Shown piece after piece: positions 12,601 to 23,836 of a DNA stretch of 64,000 bases. The DNA is from Yamagishiella unicocca. Lineage: Eukaryota; Chlorophyta; Chlorophyceae; Chlamydomonadales; Volvocaceae. The notes beneath the pieces were generated by a model, which ran no database searches, was not told where the DNA came from, and saw only the letters and a program-made list of their open reading frames with translations. Made by a program: the position numbers and the translations under genes. Within the stretch, counting starts at the first letter, position 1. Each line of letters begins with the position of its first letter. The DNA lies in assembly GCA_003116995.1 (NCBI GenBank), contig BDSL01000150.1, forward strand, positions 62,001-126,000, read 5' to 3'.

Positions 12601-14088
12601 GCACGGAAAGTGCCTGAGGTGCTCGCGGGGTTCTGCTGGGAAGGAGGATTGGGAGGCACCCTAGGGTAGAGGATGGGTTGCGAGCCCAGCCTCACTTCAC
12701 TCCCCCCCCTTCTCAACCCCACATCCCGCGCGGGACTACCGTATGTACCGGTAGTCCGTCTCGCTGTGATCATGTGTCCGGATGTGCTCTTGTCCGGGTT
12801 CGGGCCGTGCGGTTCAAAGGAGGCCTCCCTCCCCTAAGTCCGAAACCCCGCCTAAACCCTATTTCCCTCCACCGGCCACCGCACCACCCCCAGGTGGCAG
12901 GCAGCTTCGTTTCCCCGCTGGAAGTCGAAGTGCTCGGGGACCCGAGGCGGCTACGGATCGTGGTGGAGGAGGGGAAGAAGCATGAGGTGTGTTGCCCGCC
13001 CCGCGCGCGCTGCGCTTGCTGCTGCTGCACTCCCCAGCCCCCACCCCGCCATGCTCACTTCCCAATAAATTCCGCCCCCCCGTTCTCTTCCCGTGCCACT
13101 CGTCGCTCGTCCATGCCGCCGCCGCGCGCCCTCCAGCCCCCGGCCACCCTGGCAGCTCTACGCTCCCTCCCTCCCTCTTCCCCCTGCCGCCTCTTCCCTC
13201 CGCTTTCTCCCTCGATCCTCAACGTTTTCTCGTCAATTTCACGTATCCTTAAGTGCCGACCTACCGGTTTGCTCGCAGCCTTCCACACCTCCCCCCTTCT
13301 CCTCGTGTGACGAACACGCGTCCCTACGTCAGGTCCGAGAGCTGGTCAAGGCAGCAGGCATGGAGCTCCTGTCGCTACGACGAGTGCGGATTGGCGGTTA
13401 CCGGCTGCCGAGGGACCTGGGCATCGGAGGGTACAGGTGGGTGGATTGGGCGGGTGTGTGTGGGGGGAGGCGATGGCTGGGTGGCAGGGAGGGTGGATGA
13501 CAGTGAACCTTTGCCACGATGAGCAATGTGTACCGGTAGTTTTGTTGGTGAAGACAGGGACTACGGTCTGTGCTGAGGACAGCTGTTACTGTGCGCACTG
13601 CAGCGGTGTAGGTGAGAATTTGGCTGGTTGGATTAGGGAGTGATGTGTGATTCGTATGCAGTGGGCAGCGCAGTAACGGTTGCAATATGACAGTGGGTGT
13701 CTGCAACCTGGTGGGATGGTGTGAGTGACCGGGTGAGGCTCCATCTGAGATAGGGGGTTATGCGTAGACTGGTGAAACCCGGTCCGCAACCGCACCTCCT
13801 TCTGCTCGCCAAGTCCTCCCTCGACGTAAACGTTTTGCCTGCCGTACATTGATCCGCGGGTCTCCTCGTATCCCCCTCCCCTGAAGGGCTCTCAAGCCCT
13901 CCGACCTGCGGCTGGTGACTGACCTCAAGGCCCAAGAGGTGGCCAGCGCCAGCGGCGAGACCCGTCAGCAGCAGCAGCTCCAGGCGCAGCAGCAGCGGGC
14001 GGCGGCAGCGAAGGCGGCGGTGCCCCGGGCGCTGCGGGCGATGCCGGAGGACGTGCTGGACCGGCTGCGGCGGGCTCAGCAGGATTAG
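9668..14088 (+). CDS. Chloroplast-type RNA pseudouridine synthase (RsuA/RluB group)
   Basis: Likely converts a uridine in rRNA to pseudouridine, probably in the chloroplast. Exons by motif and phase: 9668-9922, 10271-10639, 11253-11354, 11710-11788, 12076-12191, 12894-12986, 13333-13436, 13887-14088; 439 aa. The first about 80 residues are basic and serine-rich, like a transit peptide. An S4 RNA-binding domain follows (RLAKVLAACGVASRR, from about residue 82, split by intron 1), then a low-complexity insert. The catalytic domain has NKPKGYICSS (about 205-214), the signature VGRLDVASSG with the catalytic Asp at about 256, then WANRVIHP, and the C-terminal VRIGGYRLPRDLG strand. All seven junctions keep frame. 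The start is the first ATG of the open frame. Plant SVR1 is a similar plastid enzyme. The family call is firm; location and target uridine are inferred. Confidence 0.88.
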
Positions 14089-15230
14089 TCAAGGGGGGGA
14101 GGAAGGGGCCCGGCGAGGGGATGTGGTTGGGACGCTGCTTGCAAGGGGCAGGCGGGAAATGATGGGAGGGTGCGGGGGAACCCCGCGAGGTTCGTTGGTT
14201 GGGGTGTGTGGATACCGGTATGACGGGCCGTCGCGAGCTGGGTAGAGGGCTTTTGCGGCCAAGCGTCCAGGGGGGGGCCGGCGTGGGTGGAAAGCAGGCG
14301 GACAGGCGGGGACCTCGTCCATCGGCTGTCACCATCCACTCTTTTTCTCTAGAGGCCTACTTTTTTTGTTACAGTGATTCGCTTGCGCATGATTAAATGG
14401 ATGGGCGGCGTGCGCTCGTCGTATGAACTCGACTGCTGGCTGGAATGGCCACGTGGACTTTGGAGCGCCACGTCGTGGCCCCGCTGTCGCGTCGGGGGCG
14501 GGAGGGTGTGGTGCGCTTGCATTGCTCATTTGTTATCGTCAAGATGCCGTATACGCCAGTATCCTTGCACTGGTTGTCTGGATTGGATTCGCTTGGCGCA
14601 ACACCTACGCCTACTCGGTTATGGTACTTGACTGACTGGACTAGCGTCCTAAACACTCTCCTTCTCTCGCCCGCCCTCACACTCAGATGCCTTCCGCGTA
14701 GCTGGCATCGCCAAACGCACACCGTGTGGAGCTCCACCCACATCCCCATTACAGTATGAGCGGATTCTTCGTGTTACCGGGTACACCAACCGCACCCACA
14801 TTCGTTGCAAAGCTCCTCGCCGCCGCCGCGTCCCTGTCCTAATCTACGTTGTCATACTTTATGTCTTTACCATGCCTGACGAGTTCTTCATGTTCCGTTC
14901 CGTTCCACGTGGCTCGTCGAAGACTGTTCTCGCGATACCGATATATCATTTCTTGACGGCCAACCCACGTGCCACAAAGCCCTTCAAAGAAATGCATACG
15001 TCTGCATCCTCTGCCCTTCATCCTGTCGCTTTCCGTTCGAGTTTCGAGTCTCGCGATGACACGTGGTTATGCAATGTGAATAGCCCCTTTCGAATGTTTG
15101 ACAATTGCAACCTAAGTGTGACAGAATTGAGTACGATAAGTGACGCTCCAGGGAGGCGGTGGTGCCAACCCAAAAGGGGCCGTAGCCACCATAGTTTCCG
15201 TTTCCAATTGATACGTACGGCCCACCAAGC
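14089..15230. other. Intergenic region
   Basis: No exon chain recognised. Composition shifts from G-rich (14.1-14.3 kb) to AT-richer toward the GT90 gene. The last part should hold the 3' untranslated region of the upstream gene and the promoter of the next one; no clear TGTAA or TATA element is seen. Confidence 0.4.
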
Positions 15231-16868
15231 ATGATACATTTCGTTGTAACTTTGTTTTTCGTGGCGCTTACTCAGTTCCTTGCAATACAGGCCGAAAACA
15301 CAACATCCCGTCATGTTTTAAGCAATTTTACACTTCCAGGGGAGTTTGATGCTTTAGTGTTCCCACGAGTCCAAGTCGCTGGTACTCTGTTTGACCGGGG
15401 TTCTTGCCTGAAGTATGCCAAATGCCTTGAAGAGCCGTATACCTCACATTATTGGCCACGAGTAAACTTATCATTAGGCGACCCTTGGAAAAATGTGAAG
15501 CGAGCTTACTGGCAGTGGGATGGACAGATAACCAAGCAAATGTTCATAAGGGCACAATTGCGAAAGCCATTATGTTCTTGTTCTGGTTGCCAGACCTGTG
15601 ATCAAGTTATACACTATAAGATACTAAACGGGCGTCTGTGGACCATTACAGCTTGCGAACCGTGTGCATCTCGGAGAGTCGTCATGGAAGAAATGCTGAC
15701 GGTAAGTCGAGGCCCTCGCATATCTCTTAATTCATACACGTCAGCAAAACAGTGTTTGTATTCGCTAGTTCGCTAATGTATTCGCTAATTCGGTAATTGT
15801 TCGCTTGATTTTAGGTGTTGCTGTACCTATACAATGTTCCCGACATGGAATTTTTGGTTTATCTTGGCGACGGGTGCAACTATGGGAGTCCAACTATAAA
15901 TTTGAACGTGTGCCGAAGCAATAACAATTCGGGCTTCACTATGCCCACCTACGGATTATGGCATGCCTCGCTGGGTCCTTCACAAATGGCTGCCTACCAC
16001 TCATGTCTAAGGGAAAGGTGTGTTTCATGTAAATGACAGATTATGACAGAAATTGCCGGTAATAGGTAAAGTTTTGCGTCACATGGTACTTAACCCGTCC
16101 ACAGGTATCCACCTGGAAATCGGAAGCCACTTGCTGTTTGGCGTGGCACGAGCACAAATCCCTGGAAAATCAAGAAGGATAACTACCTAAAGGTACTGCT
16201 AATGGAATTGAAGGATTGGGTATGGTTGCTGCATTTATGGCGCTGACGGGGATGTCTTGCAGGCCCCTCGCGTGCGACTGCATTTGCTGAGCCGCAATCA
16301 CTCGGACATCCTGGACACCCGGTTGACTGCAGTTCATAACTGCGATGACTATGTACGTGAATTGTTGTCAGATACAGCCGACAGACTGACCTTGGAGGAA
16401 CACAACGCGTACTGCGTAATTGTTCATGTGGATGGCAACGGATGGTCTGACCGCTTCGGCCATTCATTCGTGCATTATCCGACGCCAATATTAAAACTTG
16501 CATCCAATCGCACATCCCATCTTGACCACTACTATGCACCTGGTGTTGATGTTACTCTCTTCGACCCTCTTGACTCGGACAGTTTCGTTGCGACTGTTCG
16601 GGAGATGGTGGACGACTGTAGAGTCAACGGGAAAAGGTCGCGCTATCAAATGATGGCGAAGCATATGCAGCGAGCGACGCGCGAGTACTTGGACCATATT
16701 GGTATCATAGAGGCGTTTGCGTATACACTGTTGACATACAAGAATCTTACGTCTTGGGAGTTGGATACTTCCGTTGTTGGTTTCCACGCGGTCAACGCGC
16801 CTTGCTGTCAGTTTACAAACCTCCCAAAACGGTTTGCACACGCAGTTTCGGCAAGCCTGAGGAGATAA
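15231..16868 (+). CDS. Secreted GT90 (CAP10/POGLUT-like) glycosyltransferase
   Basis: Probably transfers a sugar (xylose or glucose in known relatives) to a glycan or protein in the secretory pathway. Exons 15231-15701, 15815-16017, 16105-16192, 16263-16868 join in phase to 455 aa. The N-terminus is a hydrophobic signal peptide (about residues 2-21) starting at the first ATG. GT90 motifs seen: WRGTS (237-241), the sugar-nucleotide region DGNGWSDRFGHSF (about 311-323), and HLDHYYAPGVD (about 340-350) near the end. A CxCxxCxxC cysteine cluster lies near residue 120. There is no KDEL-type tail. Coding sequence is only about 40-47% GC, much lower than the flanking gene, like the sulfotransferases that follow on the other strand. 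The donor sugar cannot be told from sequence. Confidence 0.82.
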
Positions 16869-16958
16869 CGTGTATATAGAACGTGTATATACGCATTGCG
16901 TGTTGTTGCATAGCAAGGATTTTTTAATTCTATCCAAGCTGTGTTTAGTTATGAAATC

Positions 16959-16963
16959 TGTAA
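16959..16963 (+). terminator. Polyadenylation signal TGTAA
   Basis: This is the volvocine-type TGTAA signal, 91 bases after the GT90 stop codon. Confidence 0.6.
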
Positions 16964-18115
16964 TTTTACCCAGTCTGAAATGGTAAATAAGATTAAATAT
17001 TTAAACCTACACAACATCCGTGATCGGCAACCTATGCTGCCTGCACTCTTTGAGTATTGCTCTTTACCGTTTCCCTCCGACGACTCGGCCTTTTTGTCAG
17101 CATATCTCTGTCATTTTTAGCTTAATGGAAACGGTGAGTTGCACCATCATACCACTTAACGGGAAATGGTCCATAAGGTACCACGTTGATGCATGTCCAC
17201 TCTGTGTGCCCGTCCTAGGAATTTTGGGCCATGGATGAGGGGGCGAGGGGAGCGGCCTTCCCCCACGCTCAATCGCAAACCAGCTACACACACCCAAACC
17301 TTGATTTAGTGCGGGATGTAATGAGGATTTGGACGCTTTCGTGAATGGTTAAATTGACATAACGTACCACACCGCGGATTGCGCGATAAAACGCTCCGTT
17401 CAGTAAGTCATCACAGATGGGCCATTGAAGTCGCAGCATCCAGGTCTATATGCTTACTTGACAAAAGCATATAGCGGGGAATAGTAACGGTGCCTACCGA
17501 CCAACTGTCACGATTCCTTACCTTTCACACCGTGCCTATCCATGCCTGTCCATCAAAAAGCGTCATTCATTAGCATAATCAGCCTCCTGTGGACAAGCGT
17601 GCACTCCGACTGAAATGGCACTGAAACGGCCTCGACTGGTTCGCGTGTAGTTTCCGTCATATCTGTAGTTTGGGTTATGAATTAACATTCTAAATATGTC
17701 TGTTGCAAAGTACCGAAAGAGATACGTTGATCAGCACCCCGCTCCAGCAACACTGGTCGTTGCATTGATTTGCAGACAGCTTCTGCAGCTCGCATTCTCT
17801 CAAAGGGACAACACGGTAACATGCGCGTAACATGCGCGCACCATTCCGTAGTCACTCTGGTTTTAATAAGATATCCCCCCAACTGGGTGTCATCACAGCC
17901 GGAAGAAACCAAATAGCAGCATAAAACACCGATTGACATCGATCGGACAAGATAATCCAAACCGAATGTAAAAAAGGCCAACTCTGCAGATGCCATTGCC
18001 TGACCAGCTAATATGCCTGTATATATTCGTTGGCTTAAGCCTGAATATGGATTATTGTCGTCGCATGCAAGGTTTGAACTCATTAGTAGTTGGAAGGATT
18101 GCCACCTAAAGCCTT
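16964..18115. other. Convergent intergenic region
   Basis: AT-rich spacer between the GT90 gene (+) and the first sulfotransferase (-), which converge here. No further exon is seen. A small tandem repeat (GTAACATGCGC twice) lies at about 17815-17840. Confidence 0.45.
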
Positions 18116-19445
18116 TTAGGGTGCCACAAACTTCGGATTTAAAGTCCACGGTTCCCCATTAAAACCTACGATCCAAGCGCCCTCGTTCCGCATCTCACGC
18201 AGTACCCCACCGAGATGCTTGTACACATGATGATCATAGAACTTTTGTAATTTCGTGCGTTGGGAATGCGACAAAATCCAGGAAGTACCTGCCCGCGATA
18301 CAGTATTGGCATCCTTGCGCCAGAAGGACTCAATGCCGGCCAGCGCCTTCTCAGCAGCATTGGGGGCTCTACCATAAAGGAAAGATGTCACCTACATTAA
18401 GCGGAAAACTTCTTGTTGACAGGAGTGTTATTACAGCGCACACGTGCATTACAGGAGACCTACCTGCTCTATCACTGCATACCGGTTCTTGAAGTAGGCA
18501 TACGAGTCAATGACCATCATACGTCCCGACTTGGCATAATGTGCTTGCCACATAGCAAGCGAGTAGGAATATAAACCTGAAATAAACAACTTGATTTCCA
18601 TCTCTCCTTCCGTGTTGATCGGCTCAAGCCGAAGCCATCCGTCAGCCATGCAAGCTAGATCGCTGCATGCTGCAATCTGTGCAAGTGTAGAAGGTATCCC
18701 AGGTTTCGCCAAAATCGTTTCGAAAAACGCATCGGTCAAGGCATCCATGGTTATGTTGGTCCAAATGCCCTGCAGAGGCGCCAATCAAACAAAGGGTAAG
18801 GAATCGGAGAGCTAAACTTCCAAACGGCGCTCGTACCTCATCAACCTCGGCGTGGCGGAAAAGCAACTCCACGCGCTCAACAGGATCGCGTAGCATCACT
18901 ATTATTTTGGACGACGGAGAGAAAATAGAAAGCTGAACAGGTGCAATAGGAACATAAAGATTGGTTGGCGTCGCATCTACTGTGATGAAGCTGCCGGCGC
19001 TGCTGACAATACAATCTCGAATGAATTCGGCGCTATAGTTAGCACAAGGATGCCCCAACAACTTCAAATATTCCATATACCGGACGCCCCCGGGTACCAA
19101 CTCCATCGCGCCGAACGGTAAAGCCAAGAAGTCCATCTCCTTATGTGGGCCTCTGAGGATAGGCGGTTCAGTACGCTGGGCAACTTGGTTGACGGAGGCA
19201 TCAGCCAACTGTTCGTAAAGATCTGTCTGTAGAACAAGAAGGGAAGGTCTTAATCCGAAATCCTCCTAAGTTTCCACCTTCGGTTTCCTTACCGTTCCAG
19301 ACTTTGATGTTCCAATGATAAGGAAGGAAGGTACAGCGCTGATTACATTAGGCTGAAAATTTCCTTTAGGTTGAAAACCGACCTCGTCGGCCAAAGTTCT
19401 CCCAGCCCAAAATATAATGAGGAGAACAAAACGATTGAGCCACAT
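18116..19445 (-). CDS. Secreted carbohydrate sulfotransferase, copy 1 (CHST15-like)
   Basis: Likely moves sulfate from PAPS to a glycan in the Golgi. Exons on the minus strand: 19293-19445, 18837-19226, 18464-18769, 18116-18391, all phase 0; 374 aa. The N-terminal hydrophobic stretch (about residues 5-19) is a signal peptide or anchor. The 5'-phosphosulfate loop is FLIIGTSKSGT|TDLY (Lys 48), cut by intron 1. The 3'-phosphate motif LRDPVER starts at residue 163, but the usual Ser eight residues after the Arg is Leu 172. Cysteines are spaced as in the paralog. The first ATG gives the signal peptide, so the start is well placed. The paralog 4.4 kb away has introns at the same places and an exon 3 of identical length (306 bp). 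Acceptor glycan unknown. Confidence 0.82.
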
Positions 19446-19620
19446 GCTAAGCTAGTCTCCTTTACAGGTATACTCGAAAAGGACGTCTCAACGAAGTCTC
19501 ACCGAAAGGAGCTTTGATGCAGTCCGTTGTGCATAGATATACGGGGTAGTAAATGCGACAAGCTCTGTATGTTGCACACTTGTTATATGTACGGACCTCA
19601 ATAGATAATAAGGACCTGCT
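19446..19620. other. Upstream flank of sulfotransferase copy 1
   Basis: Short AT-rich flank that should contain the promoter. No distinct element is recognised. Confidence 0.3.
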
Positions 19621-20310
19621 GGCCACCCTCCCTTGAGTCAGGAACGTCATAGTGAGAAGTAACACATGTCGTGATGCATTTCATCATGTCAGAACTTCAA
19701 AGGACTACCAGATGATTTTGTTATCTTCGCCGATGAAGATAGACGCACATTGGAGATCGCCGCGCGACAATTGCAGCCATAACAATCGTAGACGTTCGGG
19801 TTCGTTCAATCCAGAAGCGTTTTCCTGGAATCTGTGAAGATATCACAGCAGATCAAAGCGCGTAGAGGAATGCTGGCAGCCATTTACTTCTCCGGTTCAT
19901 CGTAGGCAGCCAACTCTTAGCCGCAGCTGCAGGTTTGCAGACGTCAGTATAAGGTCTGTGCAGGAAATCCGTTATGAACATGGAGCTGCCGTTCGCCAGG
20001 AGTGTGGCTTGGTGGTTGGTTTGGGGATACCGCAACCAGCCAACCATGACTTAATTCCTGCCAATGCAAACCCGCTACAAGCCCTTCCTTGTAGAGGTAT
20101 GTAGCGCAAAGCTCAACGGCCGTGCCTAAAGGCCACGCTGCAGCGGCATAGGCTTCGCGTTATCTATGAGGCTCACAATAAGCATGTAAGCTGCTGTATA
20201 CATCAGGCCTTTGTGCACGCTCGTTGACACATTACTTACTATAGCCGTTTGTGGCTCCAGCTGACTACAGAGAGGCGTGCCCACGATAAATCGTGACAGT
20301 TGTCATGCAC
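19621..20310. mobile_element. Second, diverged copy of the inverted-repeat DNA element
   Basis: About 19738-19790 matches the 4.61-4.66 kb interior (GCGCGACAATTGCAGC against GCGCGGCAATTGCAGC), and 20100-20180 matches 4763-4850 (genes-free CTCAACGGCC, GGCATAGGC, TTCGCGTTA and AATAAGCAT blocks). The right end (about 20235-20310) resembles the 4890-4945 repeat, and the left end (about 19621-19660) is a weak match to 4391-4446. No transposase is encoded. Confidence 0.5.
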
Positions 20311-23300
20311 CTCGCACCTAATAATGTTACAAGCCTAGGGCCATCAACTTATGACAGTGTCCCTCCCAGGATGGGACACCACTCCCAGTACGATCCCAAG
20401 CCGAGTAGGAAACGTTACCGGGAGAACTAGCTGGTGGTTTCACGGATCCCTATTTGTTTGGCTCCGTCAACAGAAAGACCCTTACGACTGTGCCGGGACC
20501 ACGGAACACAGGAACGCAAGCTCTACTGCACAATTATAACGGTATAAGTAATGAATTACCTTCGCACGCCCCAAGAGCCCACGGGCGAATCACCGCTCCG
20601 TGTCAGGGGGCGGGCCAAAGAATGACGACGAAATTCATTCGCACTATATGGGCCCTGCGCTCAGCTCCTGTCGTCATCTGTGACGCCCACCTGGCGCCAT
20701 GCCTCTCCCCGTAGTGCAGTCTCAGCTGCCCAATTCCCACCGCGTCGCGCATCTTGCCAAGTGTGAGGCACGTTGCCAGTCGGGCGTGGTAGACTGGATA
20801 TCAGCGAGGCAATGTCAGTGCCATGCGATTGGTCCTCTGTTGCAGAGTCGGGGCCCGCATCACCCGCATTGTGCTCGTGGGGCACCCCCCTCACTTTCGA
20901 TTTGGTCGCGTCCGGCAGCAGGGGCCCCCAAACGCGTTGCATTGAGTAGATCGGACAGGGCCGACCGTGGCACAGGTGCCGACATGGGACGACTCCACCG
21001 TTTATGCGCTCCTACTGGCACTGACAGATTGCGAATCGTAATGGGCGGCCACCCATCCAATTGCTACCTAAGCGCACAACCAACCAACGACGACGCGTCT
21101 CCGAGGGTCGTTGAGTGGGCCAACGGCTTGGTCGGCTGGCTACCAGCGATGTACGGCCCGCGGGTCGTCGCCATGGGCGTGTAATGGGACGTAAGCTGCG
21201 CTCGACCACTGCACACCGCCTCCAATGACAGACGCCAATGGTGCTGACTAGGCCCCATGCACGGTGGCCGTACGCTCACCTTGATGCTCGTAATATCCCC
21301 TAGCTTGCGCAATGCTCGGCATCCAACCACCCGGCATGGATGCCGATCCCAGGGCGCTGGTGACTCCCTGCAGCTCCAGGCGAACGGCCGATAGCAATGG
21401 TTCCCCAAGATGCTCTGGCGGTGTTGAGGACACAGCGAAGACCATCCGACGGACACCCTCTAGATGGATCACTGCCCCAGTCCACGGCCCCTATGCTCGA
21501 GTCGTAACCACATTATCGGCCTGAACGCGGGGTGCACGTATCCAAGCTGTTTACCCGCGACGAACGGCGCTCCAGCGTACGGGCCGAGCCGGAGTGCCTC
21601 ATGCCCCAAAGCAGACCCGGCCGGGCTGCAGTTGTGCTTTCCTGGCTAGCCGTGGCTGGCGGACTCCAGGCCTGATCCGTACGGTGTCGAAAGCGCGCAG
21701 GCTACAATTGACCAGGTCGTAAACACAGTGGAAAACAGGTTGAGCGCCGCTAGTCGCTACCTCGTCTGGTTGATGACCCGGGTATCCCTGACTCCCGGAT
21801 GAAGCGCGGCCCACAGGATACATTGAGCACGGCCGGAAATGCCAGGAATTGTATCCCGCCGTGCTAAGGCGGCGTTTTGTGCTCGATGTGCGCATCCTAT
21901 CCCTTGGGCTCCGATTGTGAGCCAAATATCACTGACAACCGTAACCTACCAGACAATATTAGACGAAGTCCGTTACTTAATGGCAGCGCACAATAACTAA
22001 CAACGCACTAACAACGCACTCGCGAGGTACTTCACTCTAACTGTCGCGCTCAGTCACGCTCGAGATTCGCGTCTCGGGAGCGGCACCGAAACCACGACTA
22101 GTGCCCCCGAATCTGCTATGCCGGTGAAAGGGCATGACACTCCAACAGATCCATCTCGCCCGCATGGACGGCAGTGCCCCAAAGCCTTCACAGGACTGGT
22201 GCCCTGGCAGGAGCCGTCGATGGACGCCCATCACCCGTCGCACCCGTGCATCTGTGGGCTGATCCCGGTCAGTGGGTTATGTCCCTGCTCGCTGCAGCCC
22301 CTCTCGAATCGAACGGATCGCCCGAAACCGCGACCGGATTTCCTCGGATTAAATATGAACCATTTCACGTACCACTCCGACATCGGTAAACGGTAAAGCA
22401 CGGTGGCCGGCTGCACCACGGTAAGCTCAGCAGTCTGTCGCACCACCGTTACCCTCTGTGCCTACCGGCAGCAGTCCAACCTTAAGAAGGTTTAGCTGCT
22501 CCCCCGAGGCGCGCGACCACATAATGTACTCCCAGGAAGGCTGGCACCATACTGACGCCATTGAGGACTATCTTAGTATCGTCTTCAAGCTGCGCTGCGG
22601 TTATAATCGGACCGTCAACTGGCTTCGGCCGGATGCCTATCGTATGCACACAACAGTGCCTGAACTGCCAATAGGTACAGTTCGTGGTGCTATGCAGTCT
22701 CGCCGGAGCCCCGCTCCAGCTGCATCTGCGCCTTTGAGCGACAATGAGTGCAGTAGTGTCCGTGAGTAACCGAGGAGCTGTCTGGATTATGTTAGCGGGC
22801 TTAAGGCCCTGCTACACGGTAATTGGCGCAGAAACACAACACGCCCCTGATGAGTATTTTGGGCAAAAGTACTGATCGTGTTCGAGACATTGGCCAGGAT
22901 CCGGCAATCCGAACATGGGACAGAGTAGATTCAATTGCGTATGGTTATCCTATCCAACACATTTTTGCTCGGCTTGCGTAATATTACGAAGCTTTACCTT
23001 GGGTATAGACCCACTGTAAGGGTTACCATCGCAGTGTATTCCAGTCAGTGTGAAACGCATTAATGCTCGGGTCAGTCTGTGCGAACCACCATGCCTGTTG
23101 CTCATTGCACGGTAGACTCCAGTCACGCCATGTTAAGAGGTCCTTCCACTCGATAGGTGTCGGAGGCTTCCCTGGGCCTCCAATTAGCGACCGAGATCGA
23201 TTAGGGGTAATATGGGTTTCGAAGGTTGGCCAACTCAACTTTGGCAGGCATGGCCCGCCAAGACGCTCATTCCGTGCTGATCGCCCTTATCGCTAGTTCG

Positions 23301-23836
23301 ATTCAGCTCCGTTTGTCCAGTCATTCGCATATTTATGCAGGCTCTCTTCTTCCAGGTGTGACGAGCAATGTGGCAGTGTGCGCAGCCTCACATATTTGGC
23401 CAGGCCGCAAAGCCAGTAGCTGTAATAGGCCACGGCTGTCAGCAAGTCCCCCCCCGCAATGACATCAACCTTAACACGAGCTACATATGGCGCAGGCAGC
23501 AGTCCCTTCCGGAACGAAGGTGGCTAGCCAGCGCACCCTGAGGTGGCTAGCCAGCGCACCCTCAATATCCAGGAAAAAATTGGAAGTTTGGATACCGGCA
23601 CTCATGTCGAACGATTGCTTCAGTCTGTTGCATCAAATATTATGGGGACGTGTCATTGGCCCAGTCACGTCGACATCAAGAAAATTACCTGTGTATTTCT
23701 ACCTACGCCATTTCGCCAAGGGATGCGCAATGTTCCCCAGGGTGTGCTGCTGCTTAGCAGGATCCGCTTCGGCCATGTAACCTTGCCAATATCTTTCCAC
23801 ACCTATTCACGCATCATTATTGACATAGATAATAAA
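20311..23836. other. 3.5 kb of unassigned sequence
   Basis: No open frame here carries a motif I recognise, and no phase-consistent exon chain was found. Small repeats are present: ACTAACAACGC repeated near 21995-22020, and a duplicated GTGGCTAGCCAGCGCACCCT at 23519-23562. It may be a decayed mobile element or plain spacer between the tandem sulfotransferases. Confidence 0.4.
23519..23562. repeat. Tandem duplication of about 22 bp
   Basis: GTGGCTAGCCAGCGCACCCT occurs twice in direct succession, the copies followed by GA and CA. Confidence 0.75.

Noticed and set aside
11661..12773. 370-codon minus-strand open frame
   Set aside because: It lies opposite exons and introns of the pseudouridine synthase, whose exons fit in phase on the plus strand. 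The frame is a by-product of high GC.
20661..21209. Overlapping open frames of 65-161 codons
   Set aside because: Open on both strands with arginine/proline-biased composition, no family resemblance and no splice partners.
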